NCBI GenBank assembly: GCA_004380135.1
Contig: QXCR01000129.1
Location: 32,143-96,142 of the forward strand
DNA length: 64,000 nucleotides
Reading direction: 5' to 3'
DNA from: Stemphylium vesicarium
Taxonomy: Eukaryota > Ascomycota > Dothideomycetes > Pleosporales > Pleosporaceae
The stretch's first letter is position 1. Each line of letters starts with the position of its first letter. Of this stretch, positions 24,019 through 35,282 are shown in pieces. A program made the translations under genes and the position numbers. The notes below the pieces were generated by a model. That model was given only the letters and a program-made list of their open reading frames with translations. It was not told the DNA's origin and did no database searches.

Positions 24019-24930
24019 ATGTCGCGGAGATACGATTCCAGGGTACGATAGAGTCAATACAAGGTGACGGCACGACGACTAACGGTACATAGACAACCAT
24101 CTTCTCCCCAGAAGGTCGCCTGTACCAGGTCGAATACGCGCTTGAAGCTATTTCCCATGCCGGAACAGCATTAGGTATCTTGGCACAGGATGGCATTGTC
24201 CTCGCCGCAGAGAGAAAGGTCACCAGCAAGTTGTTGGAGCAGGACACATCGGCCGAGAAGCTGTACATCCTGAACGAGTGCGTACTAGAGAACGACTCGG
24301 AATGTGTGGGTTGCTGACAAGCATATAGCAACATGATCTGCGCTGTAGCAGGAATGACGGCTGATGCCAACATCCTGATCAACTACGCCCGTCAAGCTGC
24401 CCAGCGCTACCTCCTCACCTACAACGAAGACATTCCCTGCGAACAGCTTGTCCGCCGTTTATGCGATCTCAAGCAAGGTTACACGCAGCACGGTGGTCTG
24501 CGACCGTTTGGTGTGTCCTTCATTTACGCTGGTTGGGATCCCCAGCGACAGTTCCAGTTGTACCAGAGCAATCCCAGTGGCAACTATGGCGGTTGGAAAG
24601 CGACGAGCGTCGGTGCAAACAATGCTTCTGCACAAAGCTTGTTGAAGCAGGACTACAAGGAGGAGTGCGATCTCAAGGAGGCATGCGGGCTGGCGGTCAA
24701 GGTGCTTAGCAAGACCATGGACTCAACCAAGCTAAGCAGCGAGAAGAGTGCGTTCAGAATGCTGCCTGAGCATGAGACAATGCTAACAAGGCTTAGTCGA
24801 ATTTGCAACAGTAGGAAAGACCAAGACCGGAAAGATCTACCACCACCTTTGGGGAGCGGATGAGATTGATGCTCTGCTCAAGGAGCACGGCCTGGCCAAG
24901 GCTGAGGACACTGAAATGTCCGAGACATGA
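24019..24930 (+). CDS. PRE9: 20S proteasome subunit alpha type 4 (alpha3)
   Basis: Structural alpha subunit of the 20S core particle. Alpha subunits gate the chamber and have no peptidase site. Exons 24019-24042, 24093-24277, 24329-24747 and 24797-24930 give 253 residues, the usual size. The start gives MSRRYDSR, then TTIFSPEGRLYQVEYALEA, the alpha-subunit signature. GILAQDGIVLAAERKVTSKL and MICAVAGMTADANILINYAR are the conserved core, and GGLRPFGVSFIYAGWD is also present. EQLVRRLCDLKQGYTQHGG and the C-terminal HLWGADEIDALLKEHGLAKA identify alpha3/PSMA4 rather than another alpha subunit. All introns are short (50-70 bases) and in phase. Confidence 0.93.
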
Positions 24931-25323
24931 GAAACACGACCAATGCACGACACGAACAGGCGCAACGGAAAGGCCTCTGCATGATAGAACGAGGCTTGTA
25001 GTATACCATCACAGGTGAGAGCTATGTGGCATCTCGTAGCTAATCTCACACCGTCTTGACCTGTCTTTGCGTGCATATTGTGTAACTGGTGGCGATTGCC
25101 GTGGTAACTCATTGCTCCTGCTTCTTATTCATGCGCCATCAGCACCTCCCCATCGTTATAATACACCCAATCAGCCTCAAGCACTTCTATCCTATTACTC
25201 CCACCCCCCCTCCTCACCTCACCTCCCCCTCACCTCCCGCTGCCTTCCAAGTACATCGCCTCACTGTTTGCATCGCCTATCTTGCATTGCTTTACCATCC
25301 ACCCATGCGCATTCTATCTCAAC
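24931..25323. other. intergenic PRE9 / unknown gene
   Basis: PRE9 3' end and promoter of the next plus-strand gene. Strong C/T skew (CACCCCCCCTCCTCACCTCACC) from about 25130 to 25300, a typical pyrimidine-rich fungal promoter. Confidence 0.5.
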
Positions 25324-26820
25324 ATGACTTCTCCTCATCGCCCCAGCTCGAAAATCTCCGAATCCCCGGGGCCATCTGCACTTTTCCTGCGGCAGTTATT
25401 GGATGAGATCAGTGGTACCAGCACTCCAACATCCGTTCGAAGCCGTACATTACAGCAGAGTAGTCGCAAGTGAAGCGGCCCTGATCAATCAACCCGTCGG
25501 CTGGGCAAACTGACTTCAACAGGTCGGAACCTGGCCGTCGAAAGTCCGAAAGGCGACCGCCTTCCGTCTGGGTTGGCGGTACATTTGCTGCTCAAGACGC
25601 CCGGCACAAGCTTCGGGAGGCCGACAGAGCACGATCGAAAAAGTCAAGCACACCCAATGCTGAGGATACGTCGGCGAGCCGAAGCTTGTCTCGGCATGAA
25701 CTTACCCCGCCTAGTCGGGCAACTTCAGTTTCGTCTGGAGGTGGCGACCTACAGATTACTCAACCTGACGAAGGCAGTGTCATCGCTAGGGACAAAGACA
25801 TCGCCGTTCACGAAGGTGGCCTTGACGGCCCACCGTCACAGCAATCCCGACCAAAGCTGGATAGATTGGAGATCCCCGAGCCTGTATCGCTCAGTGACGG
25901 AATCGCCCGAGCAAACTCACCGCTGTTGTTCTGCGACTCAGACATATCATCGACCCCGTCACCTAGCGATCCTCCAACCTCCGCGCTGAGTGTATCTTCA
26001 ACTGACGCGACAACTGCGCAATCTCACCCTGACTCCAGGCCCGCTAGCCGTAGGTTCACGTTCTGCCCGGGTTGATGATGTCGAGAACAAATAGCTACTG
26101 GATGATGTCGGCGTGGGTTGGACAGCATTCGCATGTTCCATAGTAGTTGGAATACGGAATTCATTAGCATGTGCTGACGAATCTGTAGCTCACAAGAGAG
26201 AACGCAGTCCCGATCCTGCAGAGTTTTTCACCACTTCCAAAAAGATGCGCTCAATGACTATGCCAGAACCACGAGATGTGATAGTCACCCCGGACAACCA
26301 GCCATATCTTACGCTGCCTCTTCGAGGTATCCCCGGCGACAATAGACGGGTCGTGCGTAACTCAGCGTTCATCGAGAGGGTAGCTGCTCCTCTGCTCACC
26401 GACGACCCTACGCATCAACAGCTGCCAGAGCTCTCATCGTTTCGGCCCAACCTTGCTACCAAAGAGGGCGTCGCACCAGTCATGGCATCTCTCTCAAGGA
26501 CACCAAGGCAACGATCAACGCAGCGACGCCCTTCCGCAAGCCCGGAGCCGCCCGAAACACCAAGCTTCGCAAGATCACTACGCCTTTTCGATGCGAGTGT
26601 GGCTGTTCGCAGCGACGGTCTTGGTAATGAATGGATGCACGACATCTCCATCTACAAAAACATCCACGGAGAAGAGTGGAGGAGGAACTCGCTCTGTAAA
26701 CATTGCTTCCGGCGGAGTGGCCAATTCAGCAGGATTATGACGTATGGCTATGAGTCGTGCGGGCGCGATGAGGAACTGGATAGTCATTACTGGGAGCATA
26801 CTGTTAATCCGAATTACTAG
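25324..26820 (+). CDS. unknown fungal protein with conserved Cys-rich C-terminus
   Basis: Not recognised. Exons 25324-25469, 25523-26070 and 26189-26820 join in phase to 441 residues. The start gives MTSPHRPSSKISESPGPSAL and lies just upstream of the helix FLRQLLDEISG. The body is disordered, Ser/Pro/Arg-rich, with likely phosphorylation and nuclear-type basic patches. The last about 70 residues are ordered and look conserved: GNEWMHDISIYKNIHGEEWR followed by SLCKHCFRRSG and GYESCGRDEELD. Three cysteines and a histidine in CKHC...C could bind a metal. That is a suggestion only. The frame ends normally 26 bases before any further structure. Confidence 0.7.
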
Positions 26821-29007
26821 GGAGTCTGTTTGTCGTCTTGGGGTTATAGATTGTGGTTTTGTAGAATCGAAGGTAGTTTATCCTAGTATCGCAAAGCGGT
26901 ACGTTTTCAACATTAAGCACGTCCCCGAGAGAAAACCCGAATGCGATACCCATAATCGACAGTCATTTGAAACTTGCTACATAGAGTGAGGAAGATGAAA
27001 GACTGAGGCGGGAAATTAGACCATGGATGCATGTATCCTATCCGAACGCGATACACGGACCTTGCCGGTATATACCGGCAAACTCACCGAACCCGAAGCA
27101 GAACAAGAATGCGACTACAGTCATCGACAGTGATACGTGCTTCTTACTGTATCGAGCGAGGCCGTACAAGAGACCGAACAGAGACCGAACAAGAATGCGA
27201 CACTGATATCGATACGGTCCGAGTTCTTACCCAAAAAGGACCATCCGTGCAGTTTCATGAAGATGAGAATGAGAATGCGAGCACAGAGATCGATGGTTTC
27301 ATGTGCGAGGTTCTAGATTAGGAAAATGAAGGTCGATGAGGTAGGAGAAAGGAAGCGAAAGCGAAGCAGGATACGACTGCGAATGAGAATAAGAATGAGC
27401 ATGAGCATGGACGCTTTGGGGAACAGATGTGTTGTCAATCGATACTTTTTTTTCTCTTAGGGCGGAGCCAAGATGATGATCAAGTACACATGAAATAGCT
27501 CCTTACACGTGTTGATGGAATATGACATTGAAGTATGAGAAGACCCGCACATTTGTATCCGAATACTCGGGGTCGGGATGGTATGTGCAAGGCGTGTTGG
27601 TCTAGTAACCAAACATCGCGGTAGAAAATCTTATGTTCCGTTCGCGACTACTCCCAGTGCCCCCTCGTTCCTCTCACATCCCAACCTTCATTTAATCATT
27701 TCGTGTCCAATTTCCCTGCAACTAAGACCCATCCCATTTCACCGAACGAAACATCCCAAAGAGTAAGCCTCTCGCTCTCGCATCGCCCTATCCAGCACAC
27801 GCCAGGTATCCTCTATCAAGCCGCTAAAAAAAAACGCACGTCACCTCTACCCAACTCCGACGACTACTACGACGGCAGATTCCGATAATTCCATTTTCTG
27901 CAACACGCTCTCGCATTCTCTTCGCGTGTTGCCAACTCTCCGTCTTGCACGAAACCGATCCAAATGCAGTAAATCCCAAAGAAAAAGTGTTGGACACTGG
28001 CCTCGCACTCGTATCCTCATCCGCATCTTCCTTCGCTTTTTCCTCGTCTCGAGGTCTTGGTCGCATGCATACACCCGTGGCCAAATAATAATACCTCAGC
28101 TGCACGCAGCGCAAACCCACCGACCCACCAAACTACCTAATCTAGTAATTCACGAAAACCGTGGATTGCGTGCGCACTTGCACATCTGCGCATCTCTTGC
28201 GCATCTCTTGCGCATTTACTGCGCGTGACCTGCGGCGGGCAGTGTGTGCGCGGGGCACCTATCTCGCCCCCTCAACCCCCACCCATCATTGGGGCTGGGC
28301 TGGGCTGGGCTGGGCTACGCTGGGCTACGCTGGGCAAAGCCAACGGTCAAGACACCTGATTACTAGAAGGGGTAAGAAAGAAGGTGGACTAGAGGCAAAG
28401 TGTGGATTGTAGTGAACTGTGAATCTGTGGGTTTCGCTTATCGCAGGGGTACGGGAGAGAGACTGTGGGTGGGGATGTGAGGCTGAAAACTGTGTATTGA
28501 TGGCGGGCTGTGTGGGTGAGTCTTGGGCTGGGGAGCACGTGGTTTGTTGGCTTTTTTGTTTTAATTTTTTAATCTGGGTATTTTTGGCTATGGTGTAGCT
28601 ATCTGTTCTGATTCTGCGCACGAGCAACGGCACACGTCTGGAAACAGCATGGGAGTAGAGAATAAGAGTAATATTTTTTTTGATACCAGAAGAGACAAAC
28701 AGAAAACAAAAAGCCACAGTTTACACCACGTATGGGTATCAAAAAATGTACAAGTGAGCGGGGACGTGAAAAAACGCCCGACCCCCTCTTCCGCCGACGC
28801 CATCAACTTATCCATCCGTGCCTAAACCCCGTTGCCCTAAAACCTATCCAACCTGTTTCCCTGACGAAGAAGAAAAAATTGCGTTTACCGCTCAAGCGCC
28901 AACATAACGTCACATCACACCGATGTTCCGTCTCTCTCAACCTGCTTTCATCTACTTCCTTTCACTTGCGTATAGCTCAACAAAGACAGCGCCTCTGCGA
29001 CCTTTTC
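26821..29007. other. 2.2 kb convergent intergenic region
   Basis: Between the unknown gene (plus) and the BYE1 stop (minus). Contains purine-rich degenerate repeats of GAATGCGA/GAATGAGAA type (27080-27410), a GGGCT tandem array (28293-28335) and T/A homopolymers. No coding frame supported. Confidence 0.5.
28293..28335. repeat. (GGGCT)n tandem array
   Basis: Five-base unit GGCTG repeated about four times perfectly, followed by two degenerate 10-base units (GGCTACGCTG). G-rich on the plus strand; non-coding. Confidence 0.85.
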
Positions 29008-31713
29008 CTACGAGGCTGCAGGTGACTGAACTTGATGTTGTTGCCTGGTTGCATCATTCTTTGACTGCAGATGATTGGTAAGCACCGCAATGTTGTCCCG
29101 TGCTTCTGGTACCGTCTCAACAATGTGCCTCAGGTTGATCATCTGCAGTTCGGAGACGACGGAATTCTGATGTAGATTGGAGCTGAGGATAGTGACGATG
29201 ACAGGTGCGTCAATGTACGGGCCGAGAATCTCCATGGCTTTGGGGATCTGGTGGTGTGGTGGAACAATCATGGGAGGCAGAGATTGTTGCTGCTGCTGGT
29301 TTCCCAGCATGTTTGCTTGCGGTGGCGCAAAAGGGTTACTGTACTGGCCTGGTGGATATGCTGCGCTGACGGGCGAGAATTGCGGCGCGTGGGGATTGGT
29401 CATTGGTGATGGGGCGGGGCCGTTGCCGAAAGCAGGCTGTGGGGTCTGACCAGCTGCAATCTCCTGGGCGGGGTACCGCTCGTAGTGTTCAGTTGGCGGA
29501 AGCTGAGGCTTGACTTCTGGTAGCTTGGCTACTAGAGCCAGAATCAACATGTGTTCTTTGCGGGGTGTCTCGATGGTGCAGTACTCCAGCATGTCGATGA
29601 AGGGAGGGAGGTTACTTCCACCCGCCTCAATTGGAATCACATAGAGGTCCCGAAGGATATCGGCACCCTCTACGGGCACGACACCCCACCGGCCGCGAGA
29701 GTGGAAGTACTCGTATAGATGGTCCATGACTGTGCGACCTTCGGTAGTAACAGGGCTGATGGCAAGGATGGACACTTCGTGACTCTCTGTATGTCCAATG
29801 CTTTGGATGTAGTCGTTTCCCTTGGCACTCTCGATGCGTCCTTGGATTGCCACAACGTGGGTCAAAAGCTTCTCCCAAGGTACGACCTGACCAAAGTCAC
29901 CGCCTGCGACGAACCGGGCGACAGCATCGAAAGGTTCCATAGACTGCATGTTGATCGAACCTTGCCAGCAAACAGTAGGATCTGACGAGTACCCGGACAT
30001 TTCCACGTCGTTGTCTTCGTCTTTGAGCAATCGGTCGACGTCAGCATCATCGACGGCAGTTTGAGGCTTGTCTTGATTATGCATAGAGCTGTGACGGCGG
30101 TGGATAAAGGATTGCTGGTCATGTTGTGGGGAGCGAACTTTGTCGAAGACGGAGTTGATGTCGAAATTGTTAGATGCTCGTCGCGCACCATCATGTTGGG
30201 CGGAGTCCATATCGGGTCCTCTTGCTGTAGCTGGGCTTTCAGGTGGACGTACGGCCATGGGCGATTGTGCTACCGCCTCTTCCGTGGCGCTCTCGCGCTC
30301 CTGTAGACTGGGTCGCCTAAAGTCGTCCTCGAAGTTGTCTTCCCCAACAAACTCCTCGCCCTTGTGTGTCTTGCGTAGCCGAGGGCCAGTCTCTTCGGTC
30401 AAAATCATCTGCTTCTCTGCAGCTTCACGCATAGCGGCATATTCGCGTTGCTTGTCTTCGCTGGCCATCTCCTCGGCCTCCATGCTGACCAAGTCTTCTG
30501 CCTTGAGGTTTCCCGAGAGCAGGCGATCTACAAGGACCGTGTTCTTCTTGACGTTGAACATGATGGTACGCATCTTGCCAAAGTATGGCGAGGAGCCACC
30601 AGTGGGCTCACCGTATAAATTGAACGCCGCATGGCTCATCTGCAGGGTGTACTTGGTAGCGAGAGATTTGGCAGTCTGGCCGTTGGGGATGCGGTATCCT
30701 CTGGTGTCGGAGGCAGTATTGATCAAGGGCGTCAGGGTATCGCAAAGCTTCTCCGCAACGGCCTTCTGGTTCTGTGGGAGGGCATCGATGTCGCCGACTG
30801 GGGCGCTTTGTGGCGTTTGCTTGCTCTCTTGATGGCTTGACTTCCTGCGCTTCTTGCTTGCATTGGCCTTTTCTGACGCCTGTTCATGACGACGCTTTTC
30901 ACCAAGAGGAGACTGCGGTTGACTTGTATTCCCCTGCTTGGAGTCGGCATGGCCATTGGAGTCGGCTTCAGGCGTGGGTGCAGCTGCAGGTGCAGGAGCA
31001 GGTGCAGGAGCCGGGGTAGGAGTAGGGGCCTCGACGGGAGCTGGCTGCGGCTGTTGTGAGGGCGTGGCCGATTGTTGGGGCGTAGTTGCCTTCTCAGAGG
31101 CGACTTCCTGCTTGATGTCGCTGGCGCGGGGCTTGGGCTTGGAGCCCTTCTTGCGCGCCCACGGCCTCTCGCCACGGGCCATGGCGGCGAGCAGGTCTAC
31201 GTGGTCCTGGGGCCTGCATTGCTCGCAGTAGTAATCTTTACCCTCCCAGAAGTCGCCTTCGGGCAGTCCCAGGCATTTGTTGTGCTGCCAGGCGGTGCAG
31301 CTGTCGCAACAAATCATCTGCCGTCCGCGGATGTCGCGCTGGTCGCCGCACACGCAGCGGATGATGGCGTCCTCTTCGTCCTCTTCCTCTTCCTCTTCTT
31401 GCTCGGCAGACTGGGTAGACTGCGCGCGCTGGGCCTGCCCCTTGGGCTGTCCTTTCTTGCCCGGGGTCGGTCCCTTCTTCTCCGCGACTGGGGGTGCTTT
31501 CGCCTTGGGGGCGGGGGAGGGCTCGTCGAGGGCATCTTGGTTCTTGGTATGGTGGCCTTTGTTGGCGCGACCAGAGCGCCTGATTTCGTCTGTGGCAATG
31601 GTATCAGCATGTGTGTGGGAGGGTTGAGGGCTGTGGTGCGCGCGCATCTGGTGTGCGGGGCGCGCAACAAATGCAGTCTGGGCGCGTGTGAATGGTTTCT
31701 GCTTACCGGCCAT
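29008..31713 (-). CDS. BYE1: BYE1-type PHD-TFIIS-SPOC transcription factor
   Basis: Nuclear protein that binds H3K4me3 nucleosomes through its PHD finger and RNA polymerase II through its TFIIS-like domain. In yeast Bye1 affects elongation. The best model has a 7-base first exon (31713-31707, ATGGCCG), an intron 31706-31590 with GTAAGC donor and CACAG acceptor, and exon 2 31589-29008, giving 862 residues. This starts MADEIRRSGRANKGHHTKNQ, the usual opening of fungal orthologues. The frame is open through the intron, so an unspliced form would add 48 residues after the same ATG. Domains in order: acidic tract, PHD finger (CVCGDQRDIRGRQMICCDSC, then HNKCLGL and YYCEQC), TFIIS central domain (AVAEKLCDTLTPLINTASD, FGKMRTIMFNVKKN), and SPOC domain (VCWQGSINMQSMEPFDAVAR, RGRWGVVPVEGADILRDLYV). 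The C-terminus is Pro/Gln-rich. Confidence 0.88.
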   Translation of the reverse strand: MAGKQKPFTRAQTAFVARPAHQMRAHHSPQPSHTHADTIATDEIRRSGRANKGHHTKNQDALDEPSPAPKAKAPPVAEKKGPTPGKKGQPKGQAQRAQSTQSAEQEEEEEEDEEDAIIRCVCGDQRDIRGRQMICCDSCTAWQHNKCLGLPEGDFWEGKDYYCEQCRPQDHVDLLAAMARGERPWARKKGSKPKPRASDIKQEVASEKATTPQQSATPSQQPQPAPVEAPTPTPAPAPAPAPAAAPTPEADSNGHADSKQGNTSQPQSPLGEKRRHEQASEKANASKKRRKSSHQESKQTPQSAPVGDIDALPQNQKAVAEKLCDTLTPLINTASDTRGYRIPNGQTAKSLATKYTLQMSHAAFNLYGEPTGGSSPYFGKMRTIMFNVKKNTVLVDRLLSGNLKAEDLVSMEAEEMASEDKQREYAAMREAAEKQMILTEETGPRLRKTHKGEEFVGEDNFEDDFRRPSLQERESATEEAVAQSPMAVRPPESPATARGPDMDSAQHDGARRASNNFDINSVFDKVRSPQHDQQSFIHRRHSSMHNQDKPQTAVDDADVDRLLKDEDNDVEMSGYSSDPTVCWQGSINMQSMEPFDAVARFVAGGDFGQVVPWEKLLTHVVAIQGRIESAKGNDYIQSIGHTESHEVSILAISPVTTEGRTVMDHLYEYFHSRGRWGVVPVEGADILRDLYVIPIEAGGSNLPPFIDMLEYCTIETPRKEHMLILALVAKLPEVKPQLPPTEHYERYPAQEIAAGQTPQPAFGNGPAPSPMTNPHAPQFSPVSAAYPPGQYSNPFAPPQANMLGNQQQQQSLPPMIVPPHHQIPKAMEILGPYIDAPVIVTILSSNLHQNSVVSELQMINLRHIVETVPEARDNIAVLTNHLQSKNDATRQQHQVQSPAAS

Positions 31714-32403
31714 GGTGCTGGACACGGGTGATGGGCTCAAGATGGACGATACGACGAATGCAGCTTAAGCTATGTGCGTAACAAGATTCAAAAAAGTCTC
31801 TACGGAAGCCCTAATCCTGCCTTGCGCGCGGCGCTGCGGGCCAACAATGAACACGACGTAGCGGGCCGGCTTCTAACTAGAAAACGAGCGCGAAACAACG
31901 CTCCTGCCTATTTGTACGGGCAGAAGGCGCGATGCGAGGTGCGACTCCCGGGTATGAGTCGCAGCTTCCTCTCACGCGAATCTTCCGAAAGCGGAGACGA
32001 CGGCGCGCAAAGTGCTGGCGCGACGAAGACGTCAATGTTGGATGAAAGATGGATCAGTGTATGCGCTTGTTCGCGGGCGCAGTGTGAGGCAGCAATAAAT
32101 GGCGAGAGGGTTGCCGGTCAGAGGCGCAATGTGTCGTGTGGTGTCGGAATGGGTCGTGTCAGTGAGGAGGCAGTGGAGCTTGGACTCAGCGTTTTGCCGA
32201 ACCTCTTGGCTGCCGTAATCCCAGCCACTAGCGAGACGTGGACCCTTTGCGCGCCTGGAGCTACTTTCTAGAAGGCCCGAGGCGGCTGAAACAACAGTAT
32301 ACACGGTACGACGCAGGAGACGAGCGATACAGACCCATCATAAGCCATCTACGATTGAGATATCACAACAAACAGTACAGTTCAAAAGTACGATTGAAAA
32401 AGC
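31714..32403. promoter_or_regulatory. divergent upstream region BYE1 / coiled-coil gene
   Basis: Between two outward-facing starts, 690 bases. Frames here are antisense shadows without features. Holds both promoters; no specific operator recognised. Confidence 0.45.
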
Positions 32404-33126
32404 ATGGCTGACGCTCGAGCGCTCCTGCGACAACAACGCGCCGCACGCCAGCAGGCGCAAAAGCCCCAGAAGCAGTCTGCCGCACCTGCCGCAGCACCCA
32501 CGTCGAAAAAGCGAAAGACAGCAGATGAAAGCATCGAGAAGAGGAAGCGGACGCGAACAGAGGAAGAGGCTGGCGTCCCAGCGGGCTTCTTCGATGCTGG
32601 AGCGACCAAGGATGAGGACGAAGTTGCGGCTGCTCCAGAAGAGGAGAGTGCGTCAGTACCGGATATCCAGCCTCCAGAGCCTCCCGCACCTACCAATCCG
32701 CCGCTTGATCCCACCGCCCAGGCAGAGCTCGATGCCTTCATGAACGAGTTAAGCACCGAGAAGCCCGTACCACAGCCCACCAAACCGTCCTACTCAGGCG
32801 CCGTAATAGAGTCGGCACCCATGACAGCAGCCGAGCTCGCTGCACAAGCACGAGAGAAACAGAGTGCACAACGGGCAAAGCGGGATGAAGAAATGGAGGG
32901 CGAGAAGGAGGATGCTGCGCGAGCGCTCGAGGACGAGTTTGAAGAGATGGAAGGACTCGAGGAGAGGGTCAAGCGGCTCCGGGAGCAGAGGGAAGCTGTG
33001 CGATCCGCATCTGGACGGATAGTAGAGCCAGAAAAGGTCGCGCCCGCAGCTTCGCAGAATGGGGACGATGAAGAGAGTGACTGGGACGATGAAGACTGGG
33101 ACGACTGGAGATTCCGTCCCGCTTGA
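32404..33126 (+). CDS. CCDC16/ZNF830-like coiled-coil protein
   Basis: Single exon, 240 residues, probably nuclear and spliceosome-associated by analogy with animal ZNF830/CCDC16. It opens MADARALLRQQRAARQQAQ, the typical fungal version of the N-terminus, which lacks the C2H2 finger of animal proteins. Basic patch SKKRKTADESIEKRKRTR is a likely nuclear signal. The family motif VPAGFFD follows, then a Pro-rich linker, AQAELDAFMNEL, and a long Glu/Lys/Arg coiled coil (residues 140-200: MTAAELAAQAREKQSAQRAK onward). The C-terminus is acidic and aromatic, DWDDEDWDDWRFRPA. Assignment rests on VPAGFFD, ELDAFM and the overall order; the role is inferred. Confidence 0.7.
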   Translation: MADARALLRQQRAARQQAQKPQKQSAAPAAAPTSKKRKTADESIEKRKRTRTEEEAGVPAGFFDAGATKDEDEVAAAPEEESASVPDIQPPEPPAPTNPPLDPTAQAELDAFMNELSTEKPVPQPTKPSYSGAVIESAPMTAAELAAQAREKQSAQRAKRDEEMEGEKEDAARALEDEFEEMEGLEERVKRLREQREAVRSASGRIVEPEKVAPAASQNGDDEESDWDDEDWDDWRFRPA

Positions 33127-33583
33127 GCGGTCTAGCTGCGTCGGGCCAATGAGCTTTACGGCGTCAACACATATATTGTACTATAGCATACCACCTTTCT
33201 GATACCCGAGCTGGCGTTCGCAAGCATCAATCCATTGGGCTCTGACAGGGCAGTTCCTGTCATGACCATTTCACCTAATAGTCGTTAGATGCATAGTTAT
33301 GTAGAAGCACAATTAATACACCATTGGGCCACTCGGTTGCTGATAGAGCGCCTCAAGTCCATCTCATTCACATGCGGGATGTTGAAGGCGGTGCCAAGAC
33401 GGGCGTCATTGGTAGGGCACCTCAAACGCTTCAGGCACGAATGAGACAGCCCATCTCCACTCACCCACTTCCCTCGACATTGACACGTGCACTCGCGAAG
33501 GACTTCTTTTCTTTAGCCACACGCGCCGACTCTTCGACTCCGCAACACGAATCTAGTCTCCGCACACCACCCTCGACCCCACA
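33127..33583. other. intergenic, AGE2 promoter
   Basis: 457 bases between two plus-strand genes, no coding signal. Contains the terminator of the coiled-coil gene and the AGE2 promoter. Confidence 0.5.
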
Positions 33584-35282
33584 ATGTCACGACGGCCCAA
33601 CCCTGCCGCTGATCGGGCGGAACAGAATCGCGCGACTCTGAAGAACCTGGTAAAGCTCGAGGGCAACAAGACATGCTCAGACTGCAAGAGGAACAAGCGT
33701 AAGCCTTTCGCCACCATTATGGGCGGCTCATGCTAACAAAATCGCAGACCCACGATGGGCAAGCTGGAACTTGGGCGTCTTCATATGTATCCGCTGTTCG
33801 GGAATACACCGTGGAATGGGGACACATATCAGCAGGGTCAAGTCTGTCGACCTCGATACCTGGACCGACGAACAACTGCAGAGTGTTTTGAAGTGGGGAA
33901 ATGCGCGAGCAAACAAATACTGGGAGTCGAAGCTGGCACCTGGACACGTTCCTTCCGAGGCCAAGATTGAGAACTTCATTCGCACAAAGTATGAGTCAAA
34001 GCGCTGGGTTATGGATGGGCCTATGCCAGACCCTTCGACTCTAGAAGCTGATGACGATGATCTGGTCAGTAGTCCCAGGCATTAGAGAGAAATAACGACT
34101 GACAATGCGTAGCCACTAAAGAAGGTACAAGAGAAGGTCGTGATAGAACGCTCAGCGTCGCAACGTCTAGCCCAGGGCTCTGGCCGTGTCCCGCCTCCTC
34201 AGCGACAGACGCAACCGCAACCCGCCATCGACCTGTTTGGCGATGATCCCGTCCCTCAGCGACCGAGCACCGGACCGCCAGTCGCAGCGAGAGCGCCACC
34301 AAAGGCTGAGACAGCGCCCCCGAAGCAACACAAGGCAGGCGATTCATTGTTGGGTCTAGATTTTCTGGGTGGAGGATCCTCGGCGGCACCCCCACGTCCG
34401 TCCAGCACAGGTCCCGCTGCTGCAGCCCCTTCAAGACCGGACCTTAAGCAGTCCATCTTATCGCTGTATGCTGCAAAGCCCGCGGCTCCGCCCCAGCCCC
34501 AACAGCATGCACGTCAAGATTCCTTCGGCGGACTCGCATCTCCTCAGGCACAGACATCTCCACAACAGTCGGCTTTCGGTGGCATGAACGACGCCTTCAG
34601 CAGCCTGTCTTTCAATGCAGCTCCAGCCCCTAAGCCTTCGCCTTTCTCCGGTCTCGATAGTTTCTCAAGTACCAAATCGCCCCCCACAACGTCTTCCTCA
34701 AACATGTTTGGCGGCGGAGGCAACTTCTTCGACTCCAAGCCCGCCCCGCAGAATCAGTCGCAAAGCCGTACTATGAGCCCTGCCGGCGGCATGGGCAACT
34801 TCAGCGCCTTTTCATCCCCCGCGTCATCCAAGCCACCAGCTCCAGCTGCCTCGGGTATGGGTGATCTTCTCGACCTATCTATGCCCTCTGCACCAGCCCC
34901 TGAGCAGAGAGTCACCTCGCCACCCCTCGCCTCGCCCCCCGTAAACTCGGCATTCAACCTATCGTCACCCGCCCCTGCTCCTAAGGCCGCACCTGCCCCG
35001 CCGGCAGTAAACTACTCCGGCTTCTCCAACATGGACGCATGGGGTAGCAACGACGTCTGGGGATCTGCTGCCCCCAGTCAGCCCGCAGCTACTTCAACAG
35101 CTCCAGCAACAACGCCTAGCTGGGGCGCACCTCAAGTAGCACAGGACGACGACTTTGGTGGCTGGAGCAGTGCTGCGCCTACTACCACTACTACTACTAC
35201 TTCGACCACTACCACTACACAGAGTAAACCTGCAGGATTCGGCGGCGCCAGCGACGACTTGTTCTCTAATGTCTGGGAGTAG
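33584..35282 (+). CDS. AGE2: ArfGAP (AGE2-type)
   Basis: GTPase-activating protein for Arf, acting in vesicle formation at the trans-Golgi/endosome. Exons 33584-33698, 33748-34064 and 34113-35282 give 533 residues. The ArfGAP zinc finger is split by intron 1: CSDCKRNK then HPRWASWNLGVFICIRCSGI, that is C-x2-C-x16-C-x2-C, followed by HRGMGTHISRVKSVDLDTW with the arginine-finger region. WGNARANKYWESKLA and FIRTKYESKRWV complete the domain (residues about 15-130). The remaining 390 residues are disordered, Pro/Ser/Ala-rich, with DLFGDDP and repeated GGLD/SF-type motifs that could bind coat adaptors. A Thr tract coded by a CTA/ACT repeat is near the end, and the protein closes FSNVWE. Domain identity is firm; AGE2 rather than another SMAP-type ArfGAP is by overall layout. 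Confidence 0.85.
35178..35221. repeat. (ACT)n microsatellite inside AGE2
   Basis: ACC/ACT triplets coding for a Thr tract near the AGE2 C-terminus; in-frame length change would be tolerated. Confidence 0.8.

Noticed and set aside
27031..27321. 96-codon frame with GAATGCGAC repeats
   Set aside because: Low-complexity Arg/Glu/Thr content from purine-rich repeats in intergenic DNA; no domain.
30140..30832. 230-codon plus-strand frame opposite BYE1
   Set aside because: Antisense shadow caused by codon bias of BYE1; no start context or domain.
31714..31740. Upstream extension of BYE1 to 31740
   Set aside because: The codon at 31740 is TTG, not ATG. The first ATG is at 31713 and the spliced N-terminus fits the family.
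32363..32783. Minus-strand frames of 108 and 133 codons
   Set aside because: Shadows of the Ala/Glu-rich coiled-coil gene on the plus strand.
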